Shown one piece after another: positions 30,027 to 41,714 of a stretch of 64,000 nucleotides of DNA. Made by a program: the position numbers and the translations under genes. This stretch comes from Pochonia chlamydosporia 170 (taxonomy: Eukaryota > Ascomycota > Sordariomycetes > Hypocreales > Clavicipitaceae), in contig NW_019154065.1 of NCBI RefSeq assembly GCF_001653235.2, positions 100,407 through 164,406 on the forward strand, given 5' to 3'. Below the pieces are notes generated by a model that was not told where the DNA came from, searched no databases, and saw nothing but the letters and a program-made list of their open reading frames with translations. How positions within the stretch are numbered: the first letter of the stretch is position 1; the number at the start of each line of letters is the position of its first letter.

Positions 30027-31750
30027 CTAATAAGGAGCTGACCGTGGACTCTCATCTGCTGAGCAATTCACGGCATGCCGAAAAGTGTACTGTCTAAATA
30101 CGGCATGATGGAAATCATTCAGAACCATGGCATATTGCCGTCTGGGAGGATTTCCCGACGTCGCCTTAGCGAGATATTCATAGCACTCTGAAGCCGTCTC
30201 CATTTCCCTGCCTAGTTTATGAGTCGTGAATGCTTGACCCAACCGGCGCTCATGCAAAACACGGACATATATGACCGTTAGTGCAGCGAATGTGATGTAA
30301 TGAGTCCACCAGGACAAGTGCGAGATCAAATCTTCCTGTATCAGAGAGTGGACAGTTTGCAAAGCAGCCTTAGCTGCGGCGATGCAATCATCCACTTGTG
30401 TCTTATGCGCCCAAGTTGGCCCCTTAAGGAGAAAGTTGCGATTAATATGCATTACGGCATGTGCACGCGCGAGTGTGAGCATTACAGTATGTCTTCCATA
30501 GCCTGGAGTCTCTGTAGATGACTGAATTGACTCAACATACGTGGAGGCGTCCATGTCCCACTCATAGACACTCTGCATTAATGAAGTAGCAGTAGCAACT
30601 CCTTGGGACTCCGAGCTTTGTCCATCATGTCTCGATTCTGCGGGCGTTGAGGCGAATATTTGGCTGATCCTATATAATTGGGTTAGAAATAGTACTCGGA
30701 AATAATAAATGCAGCATTACCGTAGTTGCAAAACTAGCAGCTGTGTACCACAGACGTCTTGATCCCCAAAGGAGAGCGTCAAATCTTCCGTCATCATTCT
30801 GATGTAGTCGTTGCTGAAGTACCGAGGCAGGCCAAAAAATGAGGAAATATAAGTATCCAGAATACATCCCGTAAAAATTGTGCGAATAATGGCGCTTCGC
30901 ATCGGGAATTCATCGCAGTCAACTGCAGTCGGGTCTAAGTTGTAATGGAGTTGCAGAGCATCGATTGCCTGCAAAGTGTCTCTGAAGACCGACCAAGCAC
31001 TGTCTAGTTGTGACGTTCTTAACAAGTACATGGTTTGAACTAGCCTCGCCTGAGCTTTCTCAAGAGTGAGAGCCCGTCTATCCGCAAGAAGAAGCCGCTG
31101 AGAAATAACCAGCAATTTGTCGGCCAGGGTGGGTGATAGACACATCCGCTTGCTGGACGGTTCATCGCGAGGGATTGTTGTATGCGCCACAACGCTGGCT
31201 AGAATTGCGAAAACAACAGACGCTCTACTTGTACCGATCCCAAACCAGGCAGGGATATTACATCGCAAATTTTTTTCCAAGGTACGCAGCCAGTTGTCCA
31301 CTTCGTCTCGATCCAAGAATTCGTATGTTGTGGCGTGGGCTCTAAAATAAATACGTAACTGCTCTCGGGGTTCGTCAAACCCGGTAGAGCAAGATAATGA
31401 GATCTCGCCAATTCCGAGGGGTGGACTGTCAACAACTACTCCAGGCTCAAGTAGACAGTCATATGACTGAGCTTCGCGTAGGTCCCTGTTGCTTAAGATT
31501 GGATCAAACTGCGGGGCATTTATCTCTGGAGGAGCTGACAACAGATCTTCTTCGACGCGTTGATGTAGGGCAGTAGCTTGCTGGCTCATGATTGTCTCTG
31601 AAGTGTTCGGTTCGGTCGATTTTGGGTCTCCGTTGTTCAGCAACCCGTTCCAGCGCCTCCTCGGATGCGGCCTAGCCTGGACAATAGAATCCACACCCCG
31701 TCGGCCACAGCAGGTGCATGGCGGGTCACCATCGTCACATGTCTTCTTCC
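30027..31750 (-). CDS. fungal-specific transcription factor (Fungal_trans domain), 5' end unresolved
   Basis: Two exons join cleanly at 30721/30669 (intron 51 bp, GTAATG..ATAG), giving about 540 residues plus an unresolved N-terminus. The middle region (LRIYFRAHATTYEFLDRDEVDNWL, LVQTMYLLRTSQLDSAWSVFRDTLQAIDALQLHYN, GLPRYFSNDYI) is the fungal-specific regulatory domain. Upstream, in the same frame, TCDDGDPPCTCCGRRGVD looks like the second half of a Zn2Cys6 cluster, with the last Cys replaced by Ser. I could not place the first half by any splice, so DNA binding may be lost. The gene lies 3' of the sugar porter gene on the same strand and is a candidate pathway regulator for the transporter and glycosidase genes. 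Confidence 0.7.
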
Positions 31751-32188
31751 TCTTTGCAATGTCAGACGACGGAGGCGCCTTCTTTGGAGAAATTGTGACT
31801 TTACCTTATCCTTACTTTGCATTGCAGGCTAATCCGTGGAGATCCCTCAAATTATCGTGCCTGTTGCGAGTCTCCAAGACTCACCAATTTTACAACTTAG
31901 CGTTAACGGCAAGTATTTAGACACAAACCACGTTCTTCGGCACAGTGACGACGGTGTCGTTCCTCAACTGCATACAGGGGCTAGGTTGGCCGGATGCCTA
32001 CCAACCTTGGCGCTCCTCATAGGAGTTTTGGGGATGGCCGGCTCCTACAGAGCCGGTGCATTGAAAGGTGCCGGTGCAGAGTAATAAGTTATAAAGGAGC
32101 CCTAATCGGTGGCGAATGTGCCGTACTCGAATTGCTTACTATTGCGCACGCCGTTACTGTATTCCGTGATTGATGAATACAATCAAGG

Positions 32189-32388
32189 TGTAAGGGGCGG
32201 GGCTTATTCAGCCAGAAGCGTGCTTGGAAACAAACAAATTGATTGCATTGCAGAGAAGAGGAACTAGAAGCTCTCGAGGAGCTGGCTATCTGTTTACATA
32301 GTCGATGCTCAGGGGCAGATTGTGAGACCATCATTTGGTGGCGTTATCGGCATCAGCCGAGTGCGCCTCAATATCGCAGCCTGTTACC
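32189..32388 (-). repeat. degenerate solo LTR of a gypsy family
   Basis: Read on the minus strand it matches 58288-58508 by eye over most of its length (CGATGCTCAGGGGCAGA in one is the inverse of the other, and both have GCAATGCAATCAATTT). It ends TGTAAGGGGC on the + strand. No target duplication remains (left CAAGG, right CCCCC), so the copy is old. Confidence 0.75.
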
Positions 32389-32512
32389 CCCCCCTTCCCA
32401 ACAACAAACCCGGCTGGCCCACCGTGCTGGACTACACCTGACTATCCGATGGGTAACACAGTATCCACGACCCCAGCAGAACGGGCCTCACAGGAGTCCC
32501 CATTCGTCCCGT

Positions 32513-34132
32513 TCACACCTTGGTCCGATTGTCGAGGTGGATGACCTGACCTTTCTCACCCTCGGCTATATCGAAAACATCGATTTGATAGTCTTTGAAC
32601 TGTCGCGTGGGGACGCGATTGGCAAAAAGTAAATTGACTTCTTCAAATGACCGACCCTTGGTCTCAGGCAAGCGGAAGAAGGCCCAAATCAGCGTGAGTA
32701 AAGCGGTGCCGCCCCAGAAGAAGCCAGTATATCCTTTCAGATTCCACGCCGTCGGATTCATAAAGTAAGGCTGGAGAACGGAAGCGATTACACTGCCGAT
32801 GTAGTAGGTGTTGCGGGCTAGCACAATTGTTTTCTGTCGCAGCCTGGTGGAACTGACCTCAGCTGGAAGAGCCCAGCCAATCTGACCAACGGTGGCTTGA
32901 AAAGCACACGTCCAAACCAAGGTCAGCACCGCTTGCGTCATCCCAACCGACTTGACGTTAGTGCGAACGTTCAGGATGGCAATCACCAAGAGGATGACAG
33001 CCATCAACGCTGTTCCAGAAAGATAGATGGTGCGTCGGCCGAAATTTGGGATAATAAGCATCCAGGAAACAATGCAAAAGAAGAGGCCTAGTGCATTACC
33101 ACCAATATTCAGATGATATGTTTGGGTGGTTGTTAGGCCAACTTGTTGAAAAAAGTAGGTTCCTTGTGCGGCGAACCAAGGCCCAGTTGTCACTTGCCCC
33201 AGAAATACCATACAGGCGATCTCAGTCCGACGAGCATCAACGCCTCTGAAGCAATCCCAATACGAATTTTTTGTTTTCAGAAGCTCCTCTTCTTGGTTGT
33301 TGGTATGAATGATGAGGGAAAGTTCGGAGTCAATGACAGCTGAGTCTAGCTCATTCAACCGTTTGAGGGAGATCCGAGCATCCTCAATGCGACCTTTGCG
33401 GACAAGATACCAAGGCGACTCTGGCGCGAATAGGAGACATGGCAAAAGGAACGCAGGCCAAATCCACTGTATTGCAAATGGCACTCGGTAGGCCCACTGA
33501 TTGGTGACAGTTGACATGCCTGCAAGAACCCCAGAGGCGATCAACTGCCCAATGACAAAACACATATTGGTCCAGCTAGTCAGGTAGACTCTTAGTGAGA
33601 GCGGTAAGACCTCTGAAGCGTAGGCAGGAGATGAAGTGGCAAATATGCCCCAGGGAAGGCCGCATAAAATCTCTCCAACAAGCAACGTGGTAACATCAGA
33701 GGCAAAAAAGACTATAAAAAGAAATGCAGTAAGCGCCACCAACGAGCCTAGGATGACTTTTTTCTGCCCGAAACGATCGACTAGTACACCGTTGAGCATT
33801 GCTCCAAAGAAAGCGCCAACTCCAGCTGCATTGCCTAGGCCGGCTTGCCAGCGGGCAGGAACTTGGTAACTCTGACTGGCCGGATCATAGTCGCCGAATT
33901 TCTTTGCGAATTCCGGATATGCGTAAAAGTTACCGAGCAAGGCGGTGTCGTATCCTTCCATGATCACACACATGGAAACCATCACTGCCCAGAAGATGGC
34001 CTGCTTGTGGCTGCGTAGGGCGCTACCGATGGACTCCGCATGCTGAGCTGCTTCAGCCCGCCCTGCCAGGTGATTCAAGTTGGAGCGGCCGTAGTCGTCC
34101 GAGTGTGGAGGTTGGTGGGACTTGGAATCCAT
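32513..34132 (-). CDS. MFS sugar porter, alpha-glucoside/galactoside permease type
   Basis: 539 residues, one exon, ATG at 34132. About twelve hydrophobic segments are readable, starting at residue 46. Sugar-porter signatures are present: LVDRFGQKKVILG between segments 2 and 3, PAYASEVLPLSLR after segment 4, PESPWYLVRKGR after segment 6, FGRRTIYLSG, and the C-terminal RLPETKGRSFEEVN. The SPxYxSEVxPxxLR variant and the long charged N-terminus are usual in fungal maltose/alpha-glucoside permeases. It is divergent from the GH36 alpha-galactosidase gene across a 1.17-kb shared upstream region, so import of galactosides such as melibiose or raffinose is a reasonable inference. The substrate is not provable from sequence. 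Confidence 0.9.
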   Translation of the reverse strand: MDSKSHQPPHSDDYGRSNLNHLAGRAEAAQHAESIGSALRSHKQAIFWAVMVSMCVIMEGYDTALLGNFYAYPEFAKKFGDYDPASQSYQVPARWQAGLGNAAGVGAFFGAMLNGVLVDRFGQKKVILGSLVALTAFLFIVFFASDVTTLLVGEILCGLPWGIFATSSPAYASEVLPLSLRVYLTSWTNMCFVIGQLIASGVLAGMSTVTNQWAYRVPFAIQWIWPAFLLPCLLFAPESPWYLVRKGRIEDARISLKRLNELDSAVIDSELSLIIHTNNQEEELLKTKNSYWDCFRGVDARRTEIACMVFLGQVTTGPWFAAQGTYFFQQVGLTTTQTYHLNIGGNALGLFFCIVSWMLIIPNFGRRTIYLSGTALMAVILLVIAILNVRTNVKSVGMTQAVLTLVWTCAFQATVGQIGWALPAEVSSTRLRQKTIVLARNTYYIGSVIASVLQPYFMNPTAWNLKGYTGFFWGGTALLTLIWAFFRLPETKGRSFEEVNLLFANRVPTRQFKDYQIDVFDIAEGEKGQVIHLDNRTKV

Positions 34133-35305
34133 GTTCTGTCAAGACAATACGATCGAAGAGCTGTATATTGCTTCGAGGATGAGCGGAGATATTACCTTAT
34201 CAGAATCTTTGCAGAATTTTGCTGCATATTTATACTTGGCTCGCAAGCTGCGCAAAAGGTGTTGGACACGACGGTCAGGGGTGATGCTTACCCGATTGAG
34301 ACTCAGCTCGGGACTACTTCCGTACCATGAAGATGCGGGGAAATCGTGGGGCGCCACTATGTCCCAAGTAGTTGGTGTGGAGCATGCAATAGTTTGGTTC
34401 GGAGAGGGAGCAGACGCAGCTATCCCTTAGGGTGTTGAGTGGAAGAGAATCTTCGGCAATTGGGCGCGTCCTGGAGCACTCGCAACAGAGGTAAATATAT
34501 CAGCCGCCGGATTATTATGACACCCTGTGGCAATTTATTTCGAATTTATTGCGCCGCAGATGTGACACGAGAAACTGGTCATAACCGCCTGTCTGGTCGG
34601 GTGCTCCGACCCAAAATGGTGGCGCAAAGGCTTGAAACCGTACCAATCACGCTTGTTCAATACCGAAGCACCGCTTTGTGGGTAAGCCACACTCCCCTGC
34701 CACCTCGCCCTTAAAATAACGACATCGCAGAGCCGACACTGTCCACATCAACCATATCCGTTAATTGCAGGGATCTTCAACCGACGGATATCTTTAATTT
34801 ACACCGCGATAGCCGAATGCCACCCAGACTTCACGATTCGAGTCTGTTCAACTAGGCACAGACCACTGAAAGCCGCCAATGAGCTTGATTTTACCCCGAT
34901 TGCCACTCATCCACGCCACAAAGCCACTCCGGAATAGGCCGTGATTGGCCCTGATGCGTCCTTTGGTACACATGGGGAAAGCCCGTAATGCCAGAATGAG
35001 TTTTGCCCCTCCTCTCCGAGTAACGCTTTGCATGTTCATTTGGCCCAGTTGCGGCAAGCCATGGAAACTACCCGGACCCTAAAGCTACGCGAGACTTTGC
35101 CGCCGACCGCCGACATAATGAACTTGTAAACAGGGCAGGGCTGTCGGAGCGAGCATCATAAAAGGACGCTGTGACTGCGCAAGCTCATTAGCCGCGACGT
35201 CCGATTTGTAACTTCCTGGTAGCAAATTTTCTAGTGATCCCCAAGGTGTCGGGCACAGATCAAACTGGTTTGCAGAAATTGTATTGCTCGTTGTGTCTGG
35301 TCAAT
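34133..35305. promoter_or_regulatory. shared divergent upstream region of the sugar porter and alpha-galactosidase genes
   Basis: The two genes are transcribed away from this 1173-bp interval. Several CGG and CCG triplets that Zn2Cys6 regulators could use are present, but no clear palindromic pair stood out. No ORF of note. Confidence 0.45.
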
Positions 35306-37651
35306 ATGACATTGACTTTGGTCCATCCAAGCCGTGCCAATGGCTCACCGACTAAGCGTAAGCCATGACATCGCTCGCACCCCGCTGCCCCTGGATGCCC
35401 ACATCCAAGTTTTGGTGACTAACCAGTGAAACCACTTAGCCATTATCATCGATAAATATTCATTCGCACTCAACGGATGCAATGTCTCATATCGTTTTCA
35501 CATTGACAACGAGACCGGCGACGTCATATTGGATCATTTCGGTGGCTTGGTAACAGAAAATCCTCCCGTTCAAACCATCCACAACGGCGGTTGGTCCACG
35601 CAGGCCCATCTTAGACGAGAGTTCCCCGACCTGGGCAGAGGTGACTTCCGATCACCAGCGGTGTGCATCATGCAGGCTGACGGCTGTACCATAAGTGACT
35701 TCAAATACCAGTCGCACACGGTTTTAGAGGGGAAACCCAGTTTGTCGGAATTGCCATCTACTTTCGGCAAGGAAGATGAAGTTGCAACACTTATCATACA
35801 CATGTTCGACAACTGCAGCTCTGTTGCTGCAGATTTAGTCTACTCTGTCTTTCCCAAGCACGATGCCATTGTTCGAAGCATCAAAATTACTAACAAGAGT
35901 GAGAAGAATATCATTGTCGATAAGCTAGCTAGTATCTGCGTTGACCTTCCTCCCGGCGAATACGATATGCTCGAGCTTCAGGGTGATTGGGCCCGAGAAT
36001 GCGCGAGAGTCCGTCGCGAAGTTGACTACGGAACGCAAGGGTGAGCAGAAATTCCCCCAACGTGATGCGAGCAGTGCTAACTCCATGCTCAAGTTTCGTA
36101 AGTACGGCTGGCTACTCTTCTCACTTCTACAACCCATTTCTCGCCATCACATCACCAACTACTACAGAGTCTCAGGGAGAGGCTTGGGGATTTTCTCTGG
36201 TATATACGGGCTCGTTCAGCGTCGAGGTTGAGAAGAGCTCCCAGGGACTAACTCGCGCGTTGATGGGAATGAACCCTAGTCAGCTCTCTTGGCCACTTGG
36301 CCCCGGGGAGTCTCTTACATCTCCCGAATGCGTCTCTGTATTCTCAGCCTCCGGAGTTGGGTGTATGTCACGCAAGTTCCATCGCCTGTATCGGCAGAAT
36401 CTCATCAAGAGTAAATTCGTGAGTGTACCCCGACCGGTACTGCTCAACAGCTGGGAAGCCCTGTATTTCAACTTCGACGAGAAAACCATATACAAACTTG
36501 CTCAAGAGTCCGCCAACCTGGGCGTTAAGCTCTTTGTACTGGATGATGGTTGGTTCGGGGCCAAACATCCGCGTTTCGACGACAAGGCTGGTCTCGGCGA
36601 CTGGGTGGCGAACCGTGATCGATTTCCCAACGGACTACAACCACTAGCTGAAAACATAACAAATCTCCAGCCTGCCAACACTGAGACAAACCTACAATTT
36701 GGTCTTTGGTTCGAACCTGAGATGGTTAACCAAAAATCGGATTTGTATGAACGGCACCCTGACTGGGTGTTGCATGCTGGTCAATACCCCCGCACCGAGA
36801 CACGCCAACAACTGGTTTTGAATGTGGCGCTCACCGAGGTCCAGAACTTCATCATTGAATCAGTTTCAGGTATTCTCCAAAGTGTCCCTGTCTCCTATGT
36901 GAAGTGGGACAATAATCGAGGCATTCACGAAAGTCCTACGCCTCACAATCATCATGCGTACATGCTGGGTTTATATCGCGTGTTTGAGGAGCTGACCAGT
37001 CGCTTTCCCCACGTTCTTTGGGAAGGATGTGCGTCTGGCGGTGGTCGTTTTGACCCTGGTGTTTTACAATACTTTCCCCAGATTTGGACATCTGATAACA
37101 CGGATGCTTTGGACCGCATTCACATCCAATTCGGCACATCTTTAGTTTATCCAGCATCCTCCATGGGCGCGCATGTATCCGCAGTACCAAACGAATTTAC
37201 GGGTCGCACTATACCATTTAGATTCCGAGCTCACGTGGCGATGATGGGGGGCTCTTTTGGGTTGGAGCTCAACCCGGATACTCTTCCAGCTGAAGACAAG
37301 GCACAAATCCCAAGTCTCATTGCTCTAGCAGAGAAAATAAATCCCATCGTGATCCGAGGGGATATGTGGCGTCTGAACCTACCGGCGGATTCGAACTATC
37401 CAGCTGCTCTCTTCATTTCAGAGGACGCGAACCAGGCTGTCCTATTTGCCTTCCAAATCCGCGCAACAACCGTGCACAACTATCCGTTGCTCCGGCTTCA
37501 GGGCTTAGATCCTTCAGCAAGGTACAAAATCGATGGAGATCAGACATTTTCTGGTGCAACACTTATGAACGGCGGCATTCAACATAGATTTGCGGGCGAC
37601 TATGATAGCAGGGTAGTGTTCCTAGAAAGGTTAGAGCATAAGGAAACTTAG
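35306..37651 (+). CDS. GH36 alpha-galactosidase, probably intracellular
   Basis: Exons 35306-35357, 35440-36040 and 36094-37651 give 736 residues, about the usual length for fungal GH36. The small first exon was chosen because it is the one ATG found whose splice (GTAAGC..CACTTAG, branch GACTAAC) restores phase into [13 protein letters not shown]. The family core is complete: [17 protein letters not shown] near the start, [25 protein letters not shown], the nucleophile Asp in [12 protein letters not shown] (about 490) and the acid/base Asp in [11 protein letters not shown] (about 552). It cleaves terminal alpha-1,6-galactosyl residues of raffinose-type sugars or galactomannan. No signal peptide is seen, so it likely acts after uptake by the divergent sugar porter. 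Confidence 0.9.
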
Positions 37652-38294
37652 CCGGAGGGTAGACCTAACCCTTTGTTCCAATGAATGAGTGCCGATTGTC
37701 CGCTAGAAGAATTCCCTCGTATTTATGCCTAGGTAAACCACGAAAATTGAATGAAAGTACCGCTCATGTTGTAATCTACTTCTTTATAAAAATACTCAAC
37801 TTTTAGCCCTTATATACGTAGAATTATGTAGAGATTCCACTTCGTATACAGTGCGAATTAAAGATTTTAGCTACTTTCTTCACAACTAGTTCGTAGGTAA
37901 TACCTATAAATCCAGTATTATGTTAGAAATCATACCAGAAGTATTCTGATGCAATTTCATCACCTCTTACAGAAAAATGGCTGTTTTTGCAGGGTGTTGA
38001 AAATGCCATTTTGCATGGGATTTCGGTGTCCGACTCGCTGGAGTACGTAAGCGTAAGAAGCAAAATTTTATTGACGCCCACAAGCCCTACTGGACAGTGC
38101 TCTTAATTCCAGATACATTTCAGCGGCAAAGCAGGTCATATGTCATGAAAACCGTGGCTCTAAGTGGCGACCATCGAAATAAATAACCCGGAAGTCACCA
38201 GAGTGCTACACCTTCGCGGACGCCTCTGTGTCACTGTCTACAAATACCCCAAATCCATAATGACTTGGCGAATGTCCAGGAAGAACCCAACTGG
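37652..38294. other. converging 3' regions
   Basis: AT-rich interval between the ends of the GH36 (+) and GH29 (-) genes. No gene seen. Confidence 0.4.
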
Positions 38295-40331
38295 TCACTG
38301 AGAAAATTTGAACCAGTTGACATTAACGAAGTCGGCCGCCTGGTCGCTCGTAAATGTCAAGTAGACAGCGTGTACTCCAGTCACGGTGTTGAGGCCGGCT
38401 GAGATGCTCTTCCAGCTTTGCCAACCACCGGTGTTCGAGACGGCGAGGCTGCAAATCGGTGTGGAAGTTGGACTGTCCAGCGCAACATGGATCACGCCCT
38501 TGATACCACTGCTCGCACCGGAAGCGACCCTCACAGTAAACCTGGTAGCACCGTTGCCGCCAAAGTCAACCTGGCGAAAACCAAGCCAGTTACCATTGTG
38601 AATCCATCCGACGTTATCGCCGCCGCCAGTATCCGAGGTCTGCTCAACATTTGTCCCGTTTTTGGAAGTGTACGCCTCGGCTTGAATCTCCGAATATGCG
38701 CTACTCGATTGAAGGCACAGATGGACTGAAACCGACCGCCATTTCGGAGTATCGACGAATGTAGGGCTAATCATGACCCCAGTCACGTTGATAACACCCT
38801 TTTCGAAGATGTCGATCTTCTTATGGCCAATACTGGTGCCATTCGACACCAAGCTCCAGGGGACAGTAGACAGGTCGCCAGAATCCCCTGCGCTCACAAC
38901 CTTCGCTTGGACTTGGTAGGAACGTATCACTTGACCATCCCTCTGATCCTCCATCAATACAATGCGGTCTATGGATGTCGGAGATTCGAACGATATAGAA
39001 TAGGTGCCGTTGTTGTGCACTGTGTGTTTCGCCCCCGTATCGATGGGGTTGCCATAGCATGAGTTGATGAAATCGCCCAAGCGCTTGTAAAGTGCGGCGT
39101 GGTCATCGGGAATGAGGCCACGCTGATCGGGGGTGACGTCCAATTCCAGAACACAATTTCGTCCCACTGAATTGTGGTAGACGTCGACCATGTCTCGAAA
39201 CGATCGCAATGACTGCCCCTTACCAAAGAACCAGCGCCTGCCAGCTTGCAGGGTGGTATCACACACTGCCGGACAGAAGTGGGGGCTAGAGCTGTCTCCA
39301 TTGCGTTCCAGGCCACTATCACCAAATTAGTTGATTAATATGCATTGGAATAGCAAATGCACGTTCTCACCTCGACCAATTCTCTTCCGGCGCGTTTCCG
39401 TCCTCATTTCCTATCCATCGAGCTAGTTCGCCAAACATTAGTCTCTCCTACTAGGGCCGTCAAAGGATATCTCATACATACCAGGGTTTGCAATAACGCA
39501 ACGGCCTTGTGCTGTGCATCCATTGAAACCAACCGCTTGAGACTGATGGGCTTCTAGGAGGCTCTTAATCCCCCCAATCTGACTGTCGAGATAACTCCCA
39601 TCGAACCAGATCTATCCAGAGCACGGCGTGTTAATTAATGAGTGAGAATGAGATTATCAGGAAATCTTTACCTCCGTAAACTTCCCGTATTTAGTCCACA
39701 GCTCCGTCATCTGATCAATAGCAAGCTGATCGTACGCCTGTCTGTCAACGCTGACTTGTCCCGGCCCCACAGGTGTAGGGCCGAACTTATGGTCGTGTAT
39801 ATTCAGAAACTTATTGTTTGGCACACTGTAGTAAAGGCCAGGTCCAATGTTGCGCGCCCGTGCGGAGTCCACAAAACTCTTCACAATATCCATGCCATGG
39901 ACAGGAGACTGCTCGACGGTGTAGTTGTAGGAAATAATCTGTTTGTTAGAAGTCTGAAATTTGACCTTGCTAGGCCACAACGTGAACCCGCAATTGTGTT
40001 TAGCGGTCAACGTGGCAAACTTTGCGCCTAGAGCAGCGATTGAGACCATCCACTGATCCGTATCAATCGAACTAGGATTGAAGACCGACGGCTCAGGGAG
40101 AGGCGAAGGGCAGGGTTCACTCCCCGTATACGTAGCCATTTCGAAGTGTATAAGGGCTCCGATCTCGTTGTCCTGGAAATCAAGCTGCTCCTTTGTGGGT
40201 AGTGCGATCTTAGTTTTACCGTCTGGAGCGACGCGATACCTCAGCGGTGTATCACGTCGAACGACAACAGGCGGGGTTGCCAAACAGCAAGCCACCAAGA
40301 CGGTCACAGGTAGGAGTCTGAACAAACGCAT
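38295..40331 (-). CDS. secreted GH29 alpha-L-fucosidase with C-terminal CBM6
   Basis: Exons 40331-39672, 39611-39482, 39422-39371 and 39315-38295 (introns 55-60 bp, phases consistent) give 620 residues. The ATG at 40331 was preferred over one at 40409 because it starts a clean signal peptide (MRLFRLLPVTVLVACCLA). The GH29 region includes GALIHFEMATYTG, TAKHNCGFTLWPSK, SFVDSARARNIGPGLYYSVP and the nucleophile Asp in WFDGSY (about 224), then RNCVLELDVTPDQRG. The last 130 residues are a CBM6-type module (IQAEAYTSKNG, TGGGDNVGWIHNGNWLGF, DFVNVNWFKF) that binds polysaccharide chains. It probably removes fucose from plant or microbial glycans outside the cell. The frame is intact. Confidence 0.9.
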
Positions 40332-41510
40332 TGTGATTCTCAAGCAAGGCCAAATCGTTAGGTATGACGATGAGACGAGAAGGCCAGCAAATGGAATCGA
40401 CGATCCCATTTATAGGCCCAAGGTGACAAACTGCTGGTGCCACCTACAGATCGCAGGTTCGGCCAAGTTCCAATGAGTGTCTACCATGAAATTACGGTAG
40501 GATTGTATGGCACAGTCCTGCATCAAGACAGCTTTCTGTAATCTTTCATCTGGAGAGCGTCTGCTTCCGTCGGATCAATTCTGCTACTACTGAGGGTACC
40601 ATATACAGCAGTACCCACGCATGGAATATACCCCGTTGATGTGTTGCGGGGAGGGGCCTCATGACCTGAATGGGGGATCCCAGGAGTGTATTCCATGGTC
40701 ACGCGGGTAATTAGTACCACGAAGGCTTGCAGGCACAGATAGCCTGCCGGTCACAATGCCGTCTACGGGCAAGAATTACCCAATTCGGCCAGTGTCCCAC
40801 GTCCATTAAGACCATTCCCAAGCCGGTACGTGACGCACAGTGTCGTAGAATGGTCGTGCCTCTTACATCGATGCAGCAAACAAATCAGACATAGGATAGT
40901 TCCGTCGGATCTACTTTTCGTGGCTCTTTATGTGACGTCCCAGGAGCCACCAGTTGTGTTCGTCATCGACTGGCACGGATGGTTTGGGGTCACAGTCCTT
41001 CACTACCCTGTCGTGGTACCTTCGTTGACGCTAGGGACAGAGCCAAGTAAAGTCGGATGAGCAACGTAGCGGATCCGGGGAAGTGTGGGGAATCGGTGGC
41101 TGGGTCACTGTAGCGCTGGCCTTGGCGGCGTTTTAAGACGAAGGTAGGGACGTCGGCCCGTCTTGTGAGGGCCAAATCCAGGATTAGGCTCGTAGCCTGG
41201 GTGGCCATGATGTTAGGGACCGTGGTATTGTCGACGCGATTTTACCGTCGACAAACAGAGAGCAATGCCCAGGGGCTCAACTTATTGGGAACTTTCCTGT
41301 GAGATCACAATTGGCGGAACAGTGAAGAGCTTCATGTGCGCAGATAATATGCATAGTGTTGCTAATTAGACGCAGCTAAACTAGAGACGAACGAAAGAGC
41401 CATTATGGGCCTCGGACACATGTGTGAGAACCTCGATATATTCCTGAATCCAGAGACCGGGTTAAGACAATCATGAACATGACACGGTGTGAACTAGATC
41501 ATGGTTGACT
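40332..41510. other. upstream region of the fucosidase gene
   Basis: Only short, featureless frames occur. No repeat or RNA gene is recognised. Confidence 0.35.
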
Positions 41511-41714
41511 ATAGTTGTCGGATAATGGTGCCTCTGTTGATTGTAACACACAAGCAATTTTGCCACCTGAGTGGCGAGTGGCAACAGAAGTCGTCATACT
41601 GCTGCCTCAAGGCAGCAGTATTCCGAGAGTATTAAATATCTTGGAGTTCCGCTGTGTACTGTAAGGGAGAAAAAAAGGAGGACACAGAAGTCAATGAAAA
41701 TTTGTGAGGAAAGC

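Noticed and set aside
31588..31920. Plus-strand ORF opposite the transcription factor N-terminus
   Set aside because: Shadow of the antisense gene region, with no recognisable features.
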